NCBI RefSeq assembly: GCF_003286415.2
Contig: NZ_CP043450.1
Span: 1,798,001-1,862,000, forward strand
Origin: Mucilaginibacter rubeus
GTDB lineage: Bacteria; Bacteroidota; Bacteroidia; Sphingobacteriales; Sphingobacteriaceae
Reading direction: 5' to 3'
DNA length: 64,000 nucleotides
Position numbers and translations under genes: made by a program. The notes beneath the pieces were generated by a model. The model worked only from the letters and a program-made list of their open reading frames with translations, did not search any database and was not told where the DNA came from. This document shows, one piece after another, positions 36,516-45,669 of this stretch (its first letter is position 1; every line of letters begins with the position of its first letter).

Positions 36516-39437
36516 CTAAATAATCTTTTTGTTACCCGAAAAGCCTTGTTTAAGGCGCTCAACAACTGACGTTAAACCGGTGGCTGATTGTGCCCATATA
36601 TCTAAAGTGTTTAATACCGCCGGATTGTTGACTGATTGTTTATTCGCGGCCAATACTTCTACATAAATGTCGAGTAGTTTTTTTGAATTGGTTAAAGGTT
36701 TTTCGGCCATGTTACCAACACAGGCCGCGAGTAATTTTTCCAGCTCAACGTCATGGGCGGACGAAATATGAAGCATGCCGGAAAGAATAAGGTCTGTAAA
36801 ACGCTTAAGTGGTGCAAGCCCGTTCTGTTCGTGTTTACCGATTATTTCCCCCAACTGCTGGCTATCTATGGTTTTCTCACGAACTCCTTTTATCCACAAT
36901 TCGGCTGCATATAACCGAACGGTTTTATCGTTAAGCAGCATACATGTTGCAATAAACAAATGCCCCATCAAACCATATACATAATTTAAGGTCATTAAAG
37001 TTTCGAGGCTGCTGATAACCAGCCGCTTTTCATTTTCTCCTGCTAAATCAAAATAGCGAAATGCTTCTTTGTTAATATAGGCAAGCCAATGCTCGGGCCA
37101 GTTTGGATTCAGGTATATAAATCGTTTGATATCATTGTGTTCGGCAGAGAGGTGTTTGTATTTCAATTCCAGAAAGTCAAAATAACCTTCGTCATCCGCA
37201 ATCGGGGTTTTATTGCCGGTGAGTTTACCCCACAAGCTTTTGATGCCAGAAATGGCAGGGCTTACACCTGTTTTATCAATAGACACGGTTACGGTGCTCC
37301 GGGTAGCAGGTACTTTTTCATACACTCGTTTTTGATAGTTATATTGTTCTTGTTCGTAATGCTCGATATAAGATGACCACGAAAAGTTGGCTAAAAGGTA
37401 TGCCTGATTCCACTTACTGTACTGTAACCATTGATGTGCATCATCGCGTCGGTGTGTTAATGCGGCTGCAAGCCAAACTGGTTTAAGCTGATATGTAGGT
37501 TTGGGCTGATGCTCTTCGCCTAATATAAATCCTATCAGGTCACGTGCTTCTCCTTGTAAAAGCGCGTTTGCAAGTGAAAGTGCATCAGTATGTTTATCAA
37601 AAAAACAACGCATTACAGCTGCCTGGTAATCCATCATCCCCGGTCTTGTCCTTTGGTTTTGATATATGCTGATCCTGCGGATTAACTCTTCAATTGAAAC
37701 AAGACAAGGCTCATGGGTTGGCGTTGAGAGCAAGGGAACTTGAACTTTATGCTCCAGGATCCATAAAGCATTAAGCAAAACATACTTATGTGGTTTGTAG
37801 CCCTTTGAATGGGTAAACACATCCCATGCCTTAATCCCGCTGTCAAACCACTTTGTATCCCGGTTCTTTTCTTTTAATTTATCACGATGCGCGTTGTGAA
37901 GCTCCTTGATTGAGCGTGCAGCAGCGGGATGAAATTCAATAAGTAGTAAACCATAGCTTGTGAGGAATTTGGCAAGCATATTATCCAGGTAGCCCCTGGT
38001 GCTCACCCAATCATCAGTAATGGTTTTAAATGCTCGTTGAAAGGCCGGCAGCAATTTCCTGATATTCTCTTCGCTCATTTGATCCTGAAATTGAAGAAGC
38101 GCCGCAGGTAAAAGATCAAAATGATAAGCCTCATTTTGATCAAACGCCTGGCTGGCCAGGTACACAAGCTCATCAAAGTTTTGCGGGAAGGCTATAGGCT
38201 GCCGGTATGCAGGTTCAGTTATTTCAATGAAATTGGCGGCTTCATCATCGGCCGGTTCCTCTGGCATCAGAAAAGGTTCGAGGATAGTTTTAGCCTCAAA
38301 CAACAGGCCTTGCTGATAAGCGGAAACCGCTTCCCAAACCTCTAACGAAGAGCTATCGGCATATTTTGAAATAAGCTTTGCGGTACGTACCTGCAATTTA
38401 TCATCCTGGTGAAGGAGTGCCTGGCTTGCCAGTATGCTTATTTCGTTTCGTTTATCCGTATGTTTTTTGGCCAGTTTTTCCAAAATCATCAAGGTATTGG
38501 TTACCGTTGTTTTTGATTCGGAAGAGAGCACCAATGGACAGTGCTCAAAAAATGCGATCTCATCAAATCCGTCGTCGCCGGCTATATCTTTAAAATACTT
38601 TAATGCTGCATTTATCGGCTTGGAATGTGGTGAGTTAAATGTATTTAACAAATGCAGCTGCAAATCAATTAGCTCCGACTTTGTAGGTTCGAGTTGAATG
38701 AGCAGGTCTACAAACCAGCCACACAGGCTTTGATTAAAGTTGCGATTAATGGCAGCGGCAGTGGCGTTTAATATTTCGTTACGCGGTAAAAGTCCCTTCC
38801 CTATAAAATCAAGTATGGTTTTTATCCAGAACTGCTCGTTTCCATCAGACCAATGAATCTCGTTACTATATTCAAACAGGTACCAGATGTGCTTTTGCAA
38901 AGTGACTGGCTGTTCAAGAAGTACTTGCGGTTCGTAATTTTTTCCTGTTTGAAGAGGACTAAAAATAGCACGCGGTAAAAGCCGGGCAATCATCTGAGCC
39001 GATTCTGTAATATATCCACCATCTACCAATTCCATATACCATGTATAGTCGATAAAATGCGGGATAAAATCCGTATCGCCAAAACGGTTGATATAATCGC
39101 TGAACCAGCTGGGGCAGTACCAGGGTAATATGGAATCAAGTACCTTCTTTTTGATCACGCTACCCGAGTTTGTCTTCTCAAAATCTTTTCGATTATAAAC
39201 TACAAAATGTGTAACGCTCAGTATATGGCGTTGAAGATCGGTAGAAAGATATCCATACTCTTCGCCGGTTATTGTTTTTCGTATTGGCCCGAATTTAAAA
39301 TGTTCGGCATCGAGCTTCTTAAGTTCGGGAACAAATTTCTTTTTATCAGCGTCGGTCAATGATTGCAGTAAGGGGAGAAGGTCTTGCTCTCGTTCTTTTT
39401 TTAAAAGTTTTACGTATTGCTCTACAAAGTCGCTCAT
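36516..39437 (-). CDS. DUF6493 family large helical protein
   Basis: 973 aa, no signal peptide, no membrane helix; almost entirely alpha-helical and repeat-like, as in HEAT/ARM-type solenoids. The opening resembles DUF6493 (FVEQYVKLLKKEREQDLLPLLQ compressed here to its ends: residues 4-25). No catalytic motif was found. It starts 12 bp after the SWIM zinc-finger gene and is surely cotranscribed. SWIM plus large helical protein pairs occur in other bacteria with MoxR-type AAA ATPase and VWA genes; those partners are absent here. The function is unknown. Confidence 0.65.
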   Translation of the reverse strand: MSDFVEQYVKLLKKEREQDLLPLLQSLTDADKKKFVPELKKLDAEHFKFGPIRKTITGEEYGYLSTDLQRHILSVTHFVVYNRKDFEKTNSGSVIKKKVLDSILPWYCPSWFSDYINRFGDTDFIPHFIDYTWYMELVDGGYITESAQMIARLLPRAIFSPLQTGKNYEPQVLLEQPVTLQKHIWYLFEYSNEIHWSDGNEQFWIKTILDFIGKGLLPRNEILNATAAAINRNFNQSLCGWFVDLLIQLEPTKSELIDLQLHLLNTFNSPHSKPINAALKYFKDIAGDDGFDEIAFFEHCPLVLSSESKTTVTNTLMILEKLAKKHTDKRNEISILASQALLHQDDKLQVRTAKLISKYADSSSLEVWEAVSAYQQGLLFEAKTILEPFLMPEEPADDEAANFIEITEPAYRQPIAFPQNFDELVYLASQAFDQNEAYHFDLLPAALLQFQDQMSEENIRKLLPAFQRAFKTITDDWVSTRGYLDNMLAKFLTSYGLLLIEFHPAAARSIKELHNAHRDKLKEKNRDTKWFDSGIKAWDVFTHSKGYKPHKYVLLNALWILEHKVQVPLLSTPTHEPCLVSIEELIRRISIYQNQRTRPGMMDYQAAVMRCFFDKHTDALSLANALLQGEARDLIGFILGEEHQPKPTYQLKPVWLAAALTHRRDDAHQWLQYSKWNQAYLLANFSWSSYIEHYEQEQYNYQKRVYEKVPATRSTVTVSIDKTGVSPAISGIKSLWGKLTGNKTPIADDEGYFDFLELKYKHLSAEHNDIKRFIYLNPNWPEHWLAYINKEAFRYFDLAGENEKRLVISSLETLMTLNYVYGLMGHLFIATCMLLNDKTVRLYAAELWIKGVREKTIDSQQLGEIIGKHEQNGLAPLKRFTDLILSGMLHISSAHDVELEKLLAACVGNMAEKPLTNSKKLLDIYVEVLAANKQSVNNPAVLNTLDIWAQSATGLTSVVERLKQGFSGNKKII

Positions 39438-39449
39438 AGCCGTATGTAC

Positions 39450-40790
39450 TTATTTAGCCAATAATTTTTTTACAGCCAGGATATGTTTGCAAATACCACG
39501 CTCGCCCTGGTTTTTACTGAACCACATGCAGGTACAACGTTCTTCGTCGTTCTCTAATAATACCATGTGGTGTACGCCGCTTCCTTCCACTTCGGCTTCT
39601 ACCCGGTTGCCGGTGTTTGATTTGATGAGCACTTTGCCTTCGGCAATTAACTTTTCGGCATCTTTTAAGCGTGGGTTTAAAGTTAGGATGCGACTGGTTT
39701 TAAATGGCAAACGACGATAAAAGAAATTGTTCTCATCCAAATCGAAGCCTAATAAACCTATAGCAGAGAGACGGCCTGTTAAGTTCTCCACCTTTTTTAT
39801 GTCGAGCCCTTCATTTACAGCAAGCAGGGTAGGGTTAAATTCCTGGTTGGCATAGCTATAGCTGTCCATGAGCTCGATCCAGTTTTGAGGCACATCTTCT
39901 ATCAGCGATTCTAAGGCGGCACCCTCACCTGAAAATCCGCGCCAACTATCTCTGGATATAGATAAACTGAACCGTACCGGGCCAATATAAACCTGCCATG
40001 TGGTTGATTGCTGGTCTTTATGAACGAAGACCTGTAACTGATCGGCAATAAGCAATAGCGGTTCAATAAGTTTTAAGCGATGAACACCGCCAACGATTAC
40101 AGCATTACCCGCCTGCACCGGCGAAAATACCGGCTTCCCGCTCCGCACCAATAAATAGTAATCTGATTTGGGTTTCCCTGTCGGGATACTTTTAAATAAT
40201 TGTATGGCCTGCAGCCGGTTGAATTTGTAAGCCGGTTCAGATTCTGATAAAAACACCTGTACACTGGTTAAACCCTTGATCCATTTGGTTGGCAGTGGGA
40301 CTTTTCGTTCAATCACTTTGCCCTCCTCGCGGTGCAATGCTACTTCTTTCTTGCCTATGGATAGCAATACCTCCTCATTTTTCCGGACGCTACTTAGCGC
40401 GGATAGCATCGGTTGATTAAAATCAACATTGGTGGTACCGTTTTCCAGAAATTCTCCGTCGTGTCCGTCGCCTAATACATCAACCCGGGCATAAACACCC
40501 GCACAATGGGAAAAACCTTCAAACCTGATCTTTTCATTGCCCGCTGTTACAATCGGGTCTTTCAGCATCATCAAATCGTAGGGAGATAAGCTAAAGTTTG
40601 ATTTAACTACGTTTGATAAGGTGAGGAGGCAGCGGGAAACAACATAAGGATCGGTTAGTTTACCCCAGAAAAAGCAGGAGGCATCTTTTTTCTGAACTTC
40701 GCTGTATTGCGCCAGAAAAAGCTCGTCGCTGTTGTTTACCTTGCTTAATGACGAAAGTTGGTTGTATTGGTATGTTAAGGTATCGGACAT
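39450..40790 (-). CDS. SWIM zinc-finger protein
   Basis: 446 aa. The C-terminal end carries a SWIM finger: Cys-x-Cys in ERCTCMWF and Cys-x-His in GICKHILAVKKLL (about residues 417-442), the standard C-x-C-xn-C-x-H zinc site linked to DNA or protein binding. The N-terminal 400 residues are a mixed alpha/beta region with no motif I recognise. It is the first gene of a two-gene operon with the DUF6493 protein. The spacing (12 bp) and repeated pairing in other genomes, as I recall it, suggest that the two act as one complex. Confidence 0.8.
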   Translation of the reverse strand: MSDTLTYQYNQLSSLSKVNNSDELFLAQYSEVQKKDASCFFWGKLTDPYVVSRCLLTLSNVVKSNFSLSPYDLMMLKDPIVTAGNEKIRFEGFSHCAGVYARVDVLGDGHDGEFLENGTTNVDFNQPMLSALSSVRKNEEVLLSIGKKEVALHREEGKVIERKVPLPTKWIKGLTSVQVFLSESEPAYKFNRLQAIQLFKSIPTGKPKSDYYLLVRSGKPVFSPVQAGNAVIVGGVHRLKLIEPLLLIADQLQVFVHKDQQSTTWQVYIGPVRFSLSISRDSWRGFSGEGAALESLIEDVPQNWIELMDSYSYANQEFNPTLLAVNEGLDIKKVENLTGRLSAIGLLGFDLDENNFFYRRLPFKTSRILTLNPRLKDAEKLIAEGKVLIKSNTGNRVEAEVEGSGVHHMVLLENDEERCTCMWFSKNQGERGICKHILAVKKLLAK

Positions 40791-40819
40791 GGAGATAGTT
40801 TAGGATGCAATCGCTAAAT

Positions 40820-40857
40820 TAAAAAAATAAAGGTTAGCTGCCATAGCAACTAACCTT
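40820..40857 (-). terminator. Intrinsic terminator after aspartate kinase
   Basis: Read on the minus strand: AAGGTTAG (40857-40850), a 12-nt loop, CTAACCTT (40837-40830), then ATTTTTTTAATTT. It lies 34 bp past the aspartate kinase stop and ahead of the SWIM gene's start, so it separates the two units. Confidence 0.8.
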
Positions 40858-40890
40858 CGTCTTTTACCTTTATTCTTCCGCCTTAAAAAC

Positions 40891-42267
40891 TTAGCACATT
40901 GCTTTGTTTAAAGCGCGGATAGCTTCGTTAAAATCTTCGCGGGCTACTAAAAACTGGATGTTTACCATTCTTAATGCAAAGCCGCCGCTTTTGATATTGA
41001 TGCCTTTTTGAGCAAGAGCTGTAGCTGCCTTGGCCAGCAAGCCAGGCTGATCCATGTTGGAACCTATCAGGCAAACCATAGCCATTTTTTCGACGGTTAC
41101 TTTTTCATAATTATCTTCCAGTTCGCTGATCAATTTTTTATTGAGGTCTTTTTCCCATATCACAATAGAAATGCTATTGGCACTGGTAGCTTTAAAGCTG
41201 TAGCTAACGCCAAACTTGTAAAACAACTGCATGATGTGGAAATCGGTACCTACGTTGCCAACCATTGAAGGGTCGTAAATATCAATCATTACTACCTTTT
41301 CGGTACCGGTAATAACTTCCACACGTTTTTTATCGCAAATGTATTCGCGGGTTATCAATGTTCCGGGGTGCTCTGGCTGGAAGGTGTTTTTGATCCTCAG
41401 GTCGATGTCGTTTATTTCCAGCGGTTTTGAAGCCTTAGGGTGAATAGCTTCCATGCCTACATCGGCCAGCTGATCGGCAACGTCATAGTTGGTGTTACCA
41501 ACCGGGAAACAGTTTTCAACGCCAACCAATTGAGGGTCGGCAGTACAAAGGTGGTACTCCTTGTGAATGATAGCTTCCTGTGGTTCTACTGCAACGGCAA
41601 TTTTGCTGAAAGTAACCTCAGAGTAGCCACGGTCAAATTCGCGCATAATGCCCTCGGTACCTTTAGCATAGCCGGTAACAATGGTGATGGTTTTTGTAAA
41701 ATCGATATGGGTAAGGTCTTTTTTTATACGCTGATCGATGGTTAACGCGCGATGATCATGAAATCCGCTCAGGTCAACTAAAGTCGCGTTAATACCCATA
41801 TTTTGCAGGATATTGGTAAAGTTAAAAGCCGAGTGACTTTCGCCTATCGAAGCCAGGATTTCACGGGCCGCCTGCAATATACCTTCCTTGCCTACATAAC
41901 CGGATGCCAATATATTGGCCAGGTTTTCAAGGTAAGTTTGCGCGTCCTTAATTCTTGTTTCAATGTACTTATCAGCTTCGGCTATGTTCAGGCCAAGGCT
42001 TTCATAAGTTTTATTGATCTGCTTTAAACGGGTAATAAGTTGTTTTAGCGGTGTATGGAAATCCTTGTAGTTGGCAAGCTTGTGATATACACCCGGAGCG
42101 CCTGTCTTTTTGTTTTCGAGCAGGAGGTTAGTTACTCCCGAGAATGCTGATACTACAAATATGCGGTTGTAAAGCTGGTCGCCGCTGCGTTCAAACAGGA
42201 TAATGTTTTTGATCACATCACCCAAAGCGGTCATAGATGTACCGCCAATTTTTTCTACTGTTAACAT
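40891..42267 (-). CDS. Aspartate kinase (Ask_Ect-like sequence start)
   Basis: 458 aa. It phosphorylates aspartate, the first step to lysine, threonine and methionine. N-terminal kinase motif VEKIGGTSM; the amino-acid kinase fold runs to about 300 (FDRGYSEVTFSKIAVAVEPQEA). Two ACT regulatory domains follow at about 315-458 (VVMIDIYDPSMVGNVGTDF; MVCLIGSNMDQPGLLAKAATAL). The opening TVEKIGGTSM resembles the Ask_Ect group rather than LysC, yet no ectoine genes are present. It is monofunctional: there is no homoserine dehydrogenase part. A single gene bounded by a terminator. Confidence 0.88.
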   Translation of the reverse strand: MLTVEKIGGTSMTALGDVIKNIILFERSGDQLYNRIFVVSAFSGVTNLLLENKKTGAPGVYHKLANYKDFHTPLKQLITRLKQINKTYESLGLNIAEADKYIETRIKDAQTYLENLANILASGYVGKEGILQAAREILASIGESHSAFNFTNILQNMGINATLVDLSGFHDHRALTIDQRIKKDLTHIDFTKTITIVTGYAKGTEGIMREFDRGYSEVTFSKIAVAVEPQEAIIHKEYHLCTADPQLVGVENCFPVGNTNYDVADQLADVGMEAIHPKASKPLEINDIDLRIKNTFQPEHPGTLITREYICDKKRVEVITGTEKVVMIDIYDPSMVGNVGTDFHIMQLFYKFGVSYSFKATSANSISIVIWEKDLNKKLISELEDNYEKVTVEKMAMVCLIGSNMDQPGLLAKAATALAQKGINIKSGGFALRMVNIQFLVAREDFNEAIRALNKAMC

Positions 42268-42463
42268 TTTATATTGAAAAGATCAACAGCCAAATACCAT
42301 AACTATACCAAAGTGTTGTAGCTATTTATAATTAATTGAATGTAAATAGCTTGTATCTGAACTGCTTTTTTAAAAATAACTCATTTTGATAAGCCCTATC
42401 AAAACGATCGAAATATAATGATTAAAAAGCTTTAAGCCGTTGGCCGCAGGCTTTCCACTTAAA

Positions 42464-43282
42464 TTAACTATCCTTTTTATATAGGTCGCCGGCTTTTTCG
42501 GCAGACAGGCGGATCCCTTTGATCATGGCCGAGCTGAAGCCATGGTGTTCCATCTCGTTGAGGCCCGCAATGGTACAACCGCTTGGGGAAGTTACCTTAT
42601 CAATTTCCTGTTCAGGGTGCGATGCAAGTTGTAATAGCAGGTCCGCTGCTCCTTTAGCGGTTTGTGCCGCCATTTTTAGCGCATCATGGGCATGAAAGCC
42701 GATCTCCGTTCCGCCTTGTGAAGCAGCGCGGATAGACCTCAGGAAGAACGCGATACCGCAAGCGCAAAGAGCAGTGGCGGATGTCATCAACTCCTCGTTG
42801 ATTTGTATGGTAACACCTACCGTATCAAAAAGCGATTTGGCCAGGTTGATATTTTTGTTTGTGCCGGTATCGGTAGCGATACAGGTCATGGAATGGCCGA
42901 TAGCAATGGCTGTATTAGGCATAGCACGAACTATCTGTACGTTAAGGTCAAGATGCTGGCGAATATCGGCGCAGCTAACGCCGGAGATAACAGATATCAA
43001 TAATTGTTTATCCGGTTTTAACGATGGCTTGATTTCATCTAATAGTTTATTGAGTTGCTGCGGTAATACAGCCAGTACAATAATATCAGCCTTACGTACG
43101 GCACGCAGGTTGTTATCTGACACAAGGTATCCCTGGTCGGCATATTGAGACAGCGCGGCTACGTTACGGCGGGTCAACGATATTTGCTGAGGTTTACAAA
43201 TCCCCGATTTAACTAAACCTTTGGCTAATGACAGGCCTATATTACCGGAGCCTAATATTGAAATGTGCTGTTGTGAGTTCAT
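42464..43282 (-). CDS. proC: Pyrroline-5-carboxylate reductase
   Basis: 272 aa. It reduces pyrroline-5-carboxylate to proline. Rossmann motif ILGSGNIGLSLAKGL (about 9-23), VRAMPNTAIAIGHSMT (about 117-132) and the P5CR end VTSPSGCTIAGLNEMEHHGFSSAM (about 233-256). Its ATG overlaps the TGA of argB by 4 bp (ATGA), so the pair is translationally coupled. Proline and arginine share glutamate as precursor, which fits the pairing. Confidence 0.92.
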   Translation of the reverse strand: MNSQQHISILGSGNIGLSLAKGLVKSGICKPQQISLTRRNVAALSQYADQGYLVSDNNLRAVRKADIIVLAVLPQQLNKLLDEIKPSLKPDKQLLISVISGVSCADIRQHLDLNVQIVRAMPNTAIAIGHSMTCIATDTGTNKNINLAKSLFDTVGVTIQINEELMTSATALCACGIAFFLRSIRAASQGGTEIGFHAHDALKMAAQTAKGAADLLLQLASHPEQEIDKVTSPSGCTIAGLNEMEHHGFSSAMIKGIRLSAEKAGDLYKKDS

Positions 43283-44124
43283 GCGTTTTTAGTTAAACGT
43301 GTTCCAAATGGTTTGTTATCCTTCAATTGACCAAGATCATCTGATTTGCCGATAATTACCGCTTTTACACCGCAAGCAATCGCGGTAAAAGCATTATCAA
43401 GTTTAGGCAGCATTCCGCTATGTATTATCTTTTCCACTTTTAAATCCTCATAATGCTGAGGGTTAATTTCCCTTATCAACGATTCTTCGTCATTAATATC
43501 TTTTAACACACCTTTTTTCTCAAAACAGTATATCAGTGTGGTGTCATACAATCCCGATAACGATACCGCCAGGGCCGAAGCTATGGTATCAGCGTTGGTG
43601 TTTAGCAATTGCCCTTCACCATCGTGGGTTATGGCGCAAAAAACAGGGGTAAAGCCTGCTTCCAGCAAGCGACTAATGTTTTCGGGATTGATAGAGTCTT
43701 TAACAATATCGCCCACAAAGCCATAGTCTATTGTTTTTACCGGTCGTTTAACTGCTTTAATAAAGTTACCATCGGCACCGGTTAAGCCTATGGCATTATT
43801 GCCGAAGCGTTGCAGTTGCGCTACTATATTTTTATTGATGAGGCCGCCATAAACCATGGTAACCACCCTTAATGTTTCGATATCGGTGATGCGCCTGCCA
43901 TCAACCATTTTAGATTCGATACCTAAATCTTCGGCCATTTGCGTGGCCACTTTTCCACCTCCGTGTACCAGGATTTTGAGGCCATCAAGGGCTTCAAAGT
44001 CCTTTAAAAAATGATACAGGTTTTCGGAGTTATCGATGACGTTTCCACCTATTTTGATTATATAAAGGCTCTTATTTGATGATAATTTGCCCGTTTTGAT
44101 ATGATCTGTATCAATTTTATTCAT
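43279..44124 (-). CDS. argB: N-acylglutamate kinase (acetyl- or succinylglutamate)
   Basis: 281 aa from the ATG at 44124; a TTG 12 bp upstream is possible but less likely. It phosphorylates N-acylglutamate in arginine synthesis. Amino-acid kinase motifs: IIKIGGNVIDN (about 22-32), LVHGGGKVATQMAEDLGI (about 52-69), NTNADTIASALAV (about 170-182) and SGMLPKLDNAFTAIACGV (about 236-253). Given the Val90 transcarbamylase in the same window, the substrate may be N-succinylglutamate. It heads the argB-proC unit, about 3.5 kb away from the other arg genes. Confidence 0.92.
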   Translation of the reverse strand: MNKIDTDHIKTGKLSSNKSLYIIKIGGNVIDNSENLYHFLKDFEALDGLKILVHGGGKVATQMAEDLGIESKMVDGRRITDIETLRVVTMVYGGLINKNIVAQLQRFGNNAIGLTGADGNFIKAVKRPVKTIDYGFVGDIVKDSINPENISRLLEAGFTPVFCAITHDGEGQLLNTNADTIASALAVSLSGLYDTTLIYCFEKKGVLKDINDEESLIREINPQHYEDLKVEKIIHSGMLPKLDNAFTAIACGVKAVIIGKSDDLGQLKDNKPFGTRLTKNA

Positions 44125-44328
44125 TCCAGCTGTCAATGTAACTCTTTTAGTGCCAAATTTCCACTTTTTTGAGCAGAAAGTTGTTAAAATTACGAAAATA
44201 TAGTGTGTTTTTTCAAAAAGTGATTTAAAAATGAATGATTGAATTTGCGGTTTAAGTTTACAATTTGATTATGAAAGATTTAGTATTATTGGAAAACTTT
44301 AAGGCATCATCCTTGCTTATATCTATCT

Positions 44329-45627
44329 ATGGAGCAAAAAAAGAATACCAGGCCACGGGTGGCAATTATTGGGGGAGGATTTGGAGGGATACAATTAGCT
44401 AAAAAATTAAAAAACGCGCCTGTTGATGTGCTGATGATCGACAAGCACAATTATCACACCTTCCAGCCCTTATTGTACCAGGTTGCAGGAGGCTCCATAG
44501 CTGCAGACTCAATCGGTTTCCCTTTAAGGCGGATTTTTACCAGGCAAAATAATTTCCGCTTCGCGCTTGCTGAGGTAAAAAAGATCAATCCCGAAAGTAA
44601 TACACTCGATACCGATATCGGTACTATTTATTACGATTACCTGGCTATTGCTACCGGCTCAAATACCAACTTTTTCGGCAACAAAGAGATAGAACATTTT
44701 GCAATGCCGATGAAGAATATCCCGGAGGCTTTAAACTTAAGGAGCCTGATCCTTCAAAATCTTGAAACCTCACTGGTATCTAAAGATCCCGAAGAAAAAG
44801 CTGCCTTGATGACTTTTGTTGTTGTTGGCGGAGGCCCAACCGGTGTGGAATTATCTGGAGCACTTGCTGAAATGCGCGAGTTGATACTCATGAAAGATTA
44901 TCATGGCTTACGCAAACACAGCATGAGGGTTTATCTTGTTGAAGGCAAAGCCGAATTACTCGCTTCCTTTTCGGTTGGTGCAAGGGCAAAAGCTAAAAAG
45001 TTTTTGGAAGACATGGATGTAACCATTTACAATAGCGCGCATGTGCAAAGTTATAATGGCTACGAACTCAAGATAGATAATGGTACATCGCTTTTGACCC
45101 GTAATGTACTTTGGGCTGCAGGGGTAAAGGGCGAGGTGCCGGAGGGGATTTCTGCTGATAATATAGCGCGGGGAAATCGAATCCTGGTTGACGAGTTTAA
45201 CAAGGTAAAGGGCTACGAAAATATTTATGCCATAGGCGATGTTGCCGCTATGATCAGTGATGAATATCCAAACGGACATCCCGGTGTAGCACCGGTAGCT
45301 ATTCAGCAGGGGCAAAACCTTGGAGAAAATGTTTACCGCATGTTTGAGCGTCAGCCGCTGAAGCCTTTCAAATATCGCGATAAAGGTTCATTGGCAACTA
45401 TTGGCCGGAATAAAGCTGTGGCTGATTTAGGAAAAATTCATTTCCAGGGATTTTTTGCCTGGCTGGTATGGGGTTTTGTGCACATTATGTCGCTTGCAGG
45501 CTTCACCAATAAGGGGATCATATTTTTTAGCTGGGCCATTAACTATTTCACCAAAAACAGCGATAACCGACTGATTGTGCGCTTTTTTGACAACGAAACC
45601 CGGATGACCGATCCTGAATCAAGATAG
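44329..45627 (+). CDS. ndh: Type II NADH dehydrogenase-like FAD oxidoreductase
   Basis: 432 aa. FAD-binding GxGxxG in VAIIGGGFGGIQLAKKL (about 11-27); NAD-binding TFVVVGGGPTGVELSGAL (about 162-179); FAD contact NIYAIGDVAAM (about 301-311) and PVAIQQGQNLGENV. A C-terminal hydrophobic helix (FFAWLVWGFVHIMSLAGF, about 378-395) anchors it to the membrane. It would pass electrons from NADH to quinone without pumping protons. It lies 42 bp before the antiporter gene on the same strand and is divergent from argB. Confidence 0.9.
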   Translation: MEQKKNTRPRVAIIGGGFGGIQLAKKLKNAPVDVLMIDKHNYHTFQPLLYQVAGGSIAADSIGFPLRRIFTRQNNFRFALAEVKKINPESNTLDTDIGTIYYDYLAIATGSNTNFFGNKEIEHFAMPMKNIPEALNLRSLILQNLETSLVSKDPEEKAALMTFVVVGGGPTGVELSGALAEMRELILMKDYHGLRKHSMRVYLVEGKAELLASFSVGARAKAKKFLEDMDVTIYNSAHVQSYNGYELKIDNGTSLLTRNVLWAAGVKGEVPEGISADNIARGNRILVDEFNKVKGYENIYAIGDVAAMISDEYPNGHPGVAPVAIQQGQNLGENVYRMFERQPLKPFKYRDKGSLATIGRNKAVADLGKIHFQGFFAWLVWGFVHIMSLAGFTNKGIIFFSWAINYFTKNSDNRLIVRFFDNETRMTDPESR

Positions 45628-45669
45628 TTACAAACAATAGTCCTTTTAAATCCTTACTTGTAAGTATTT

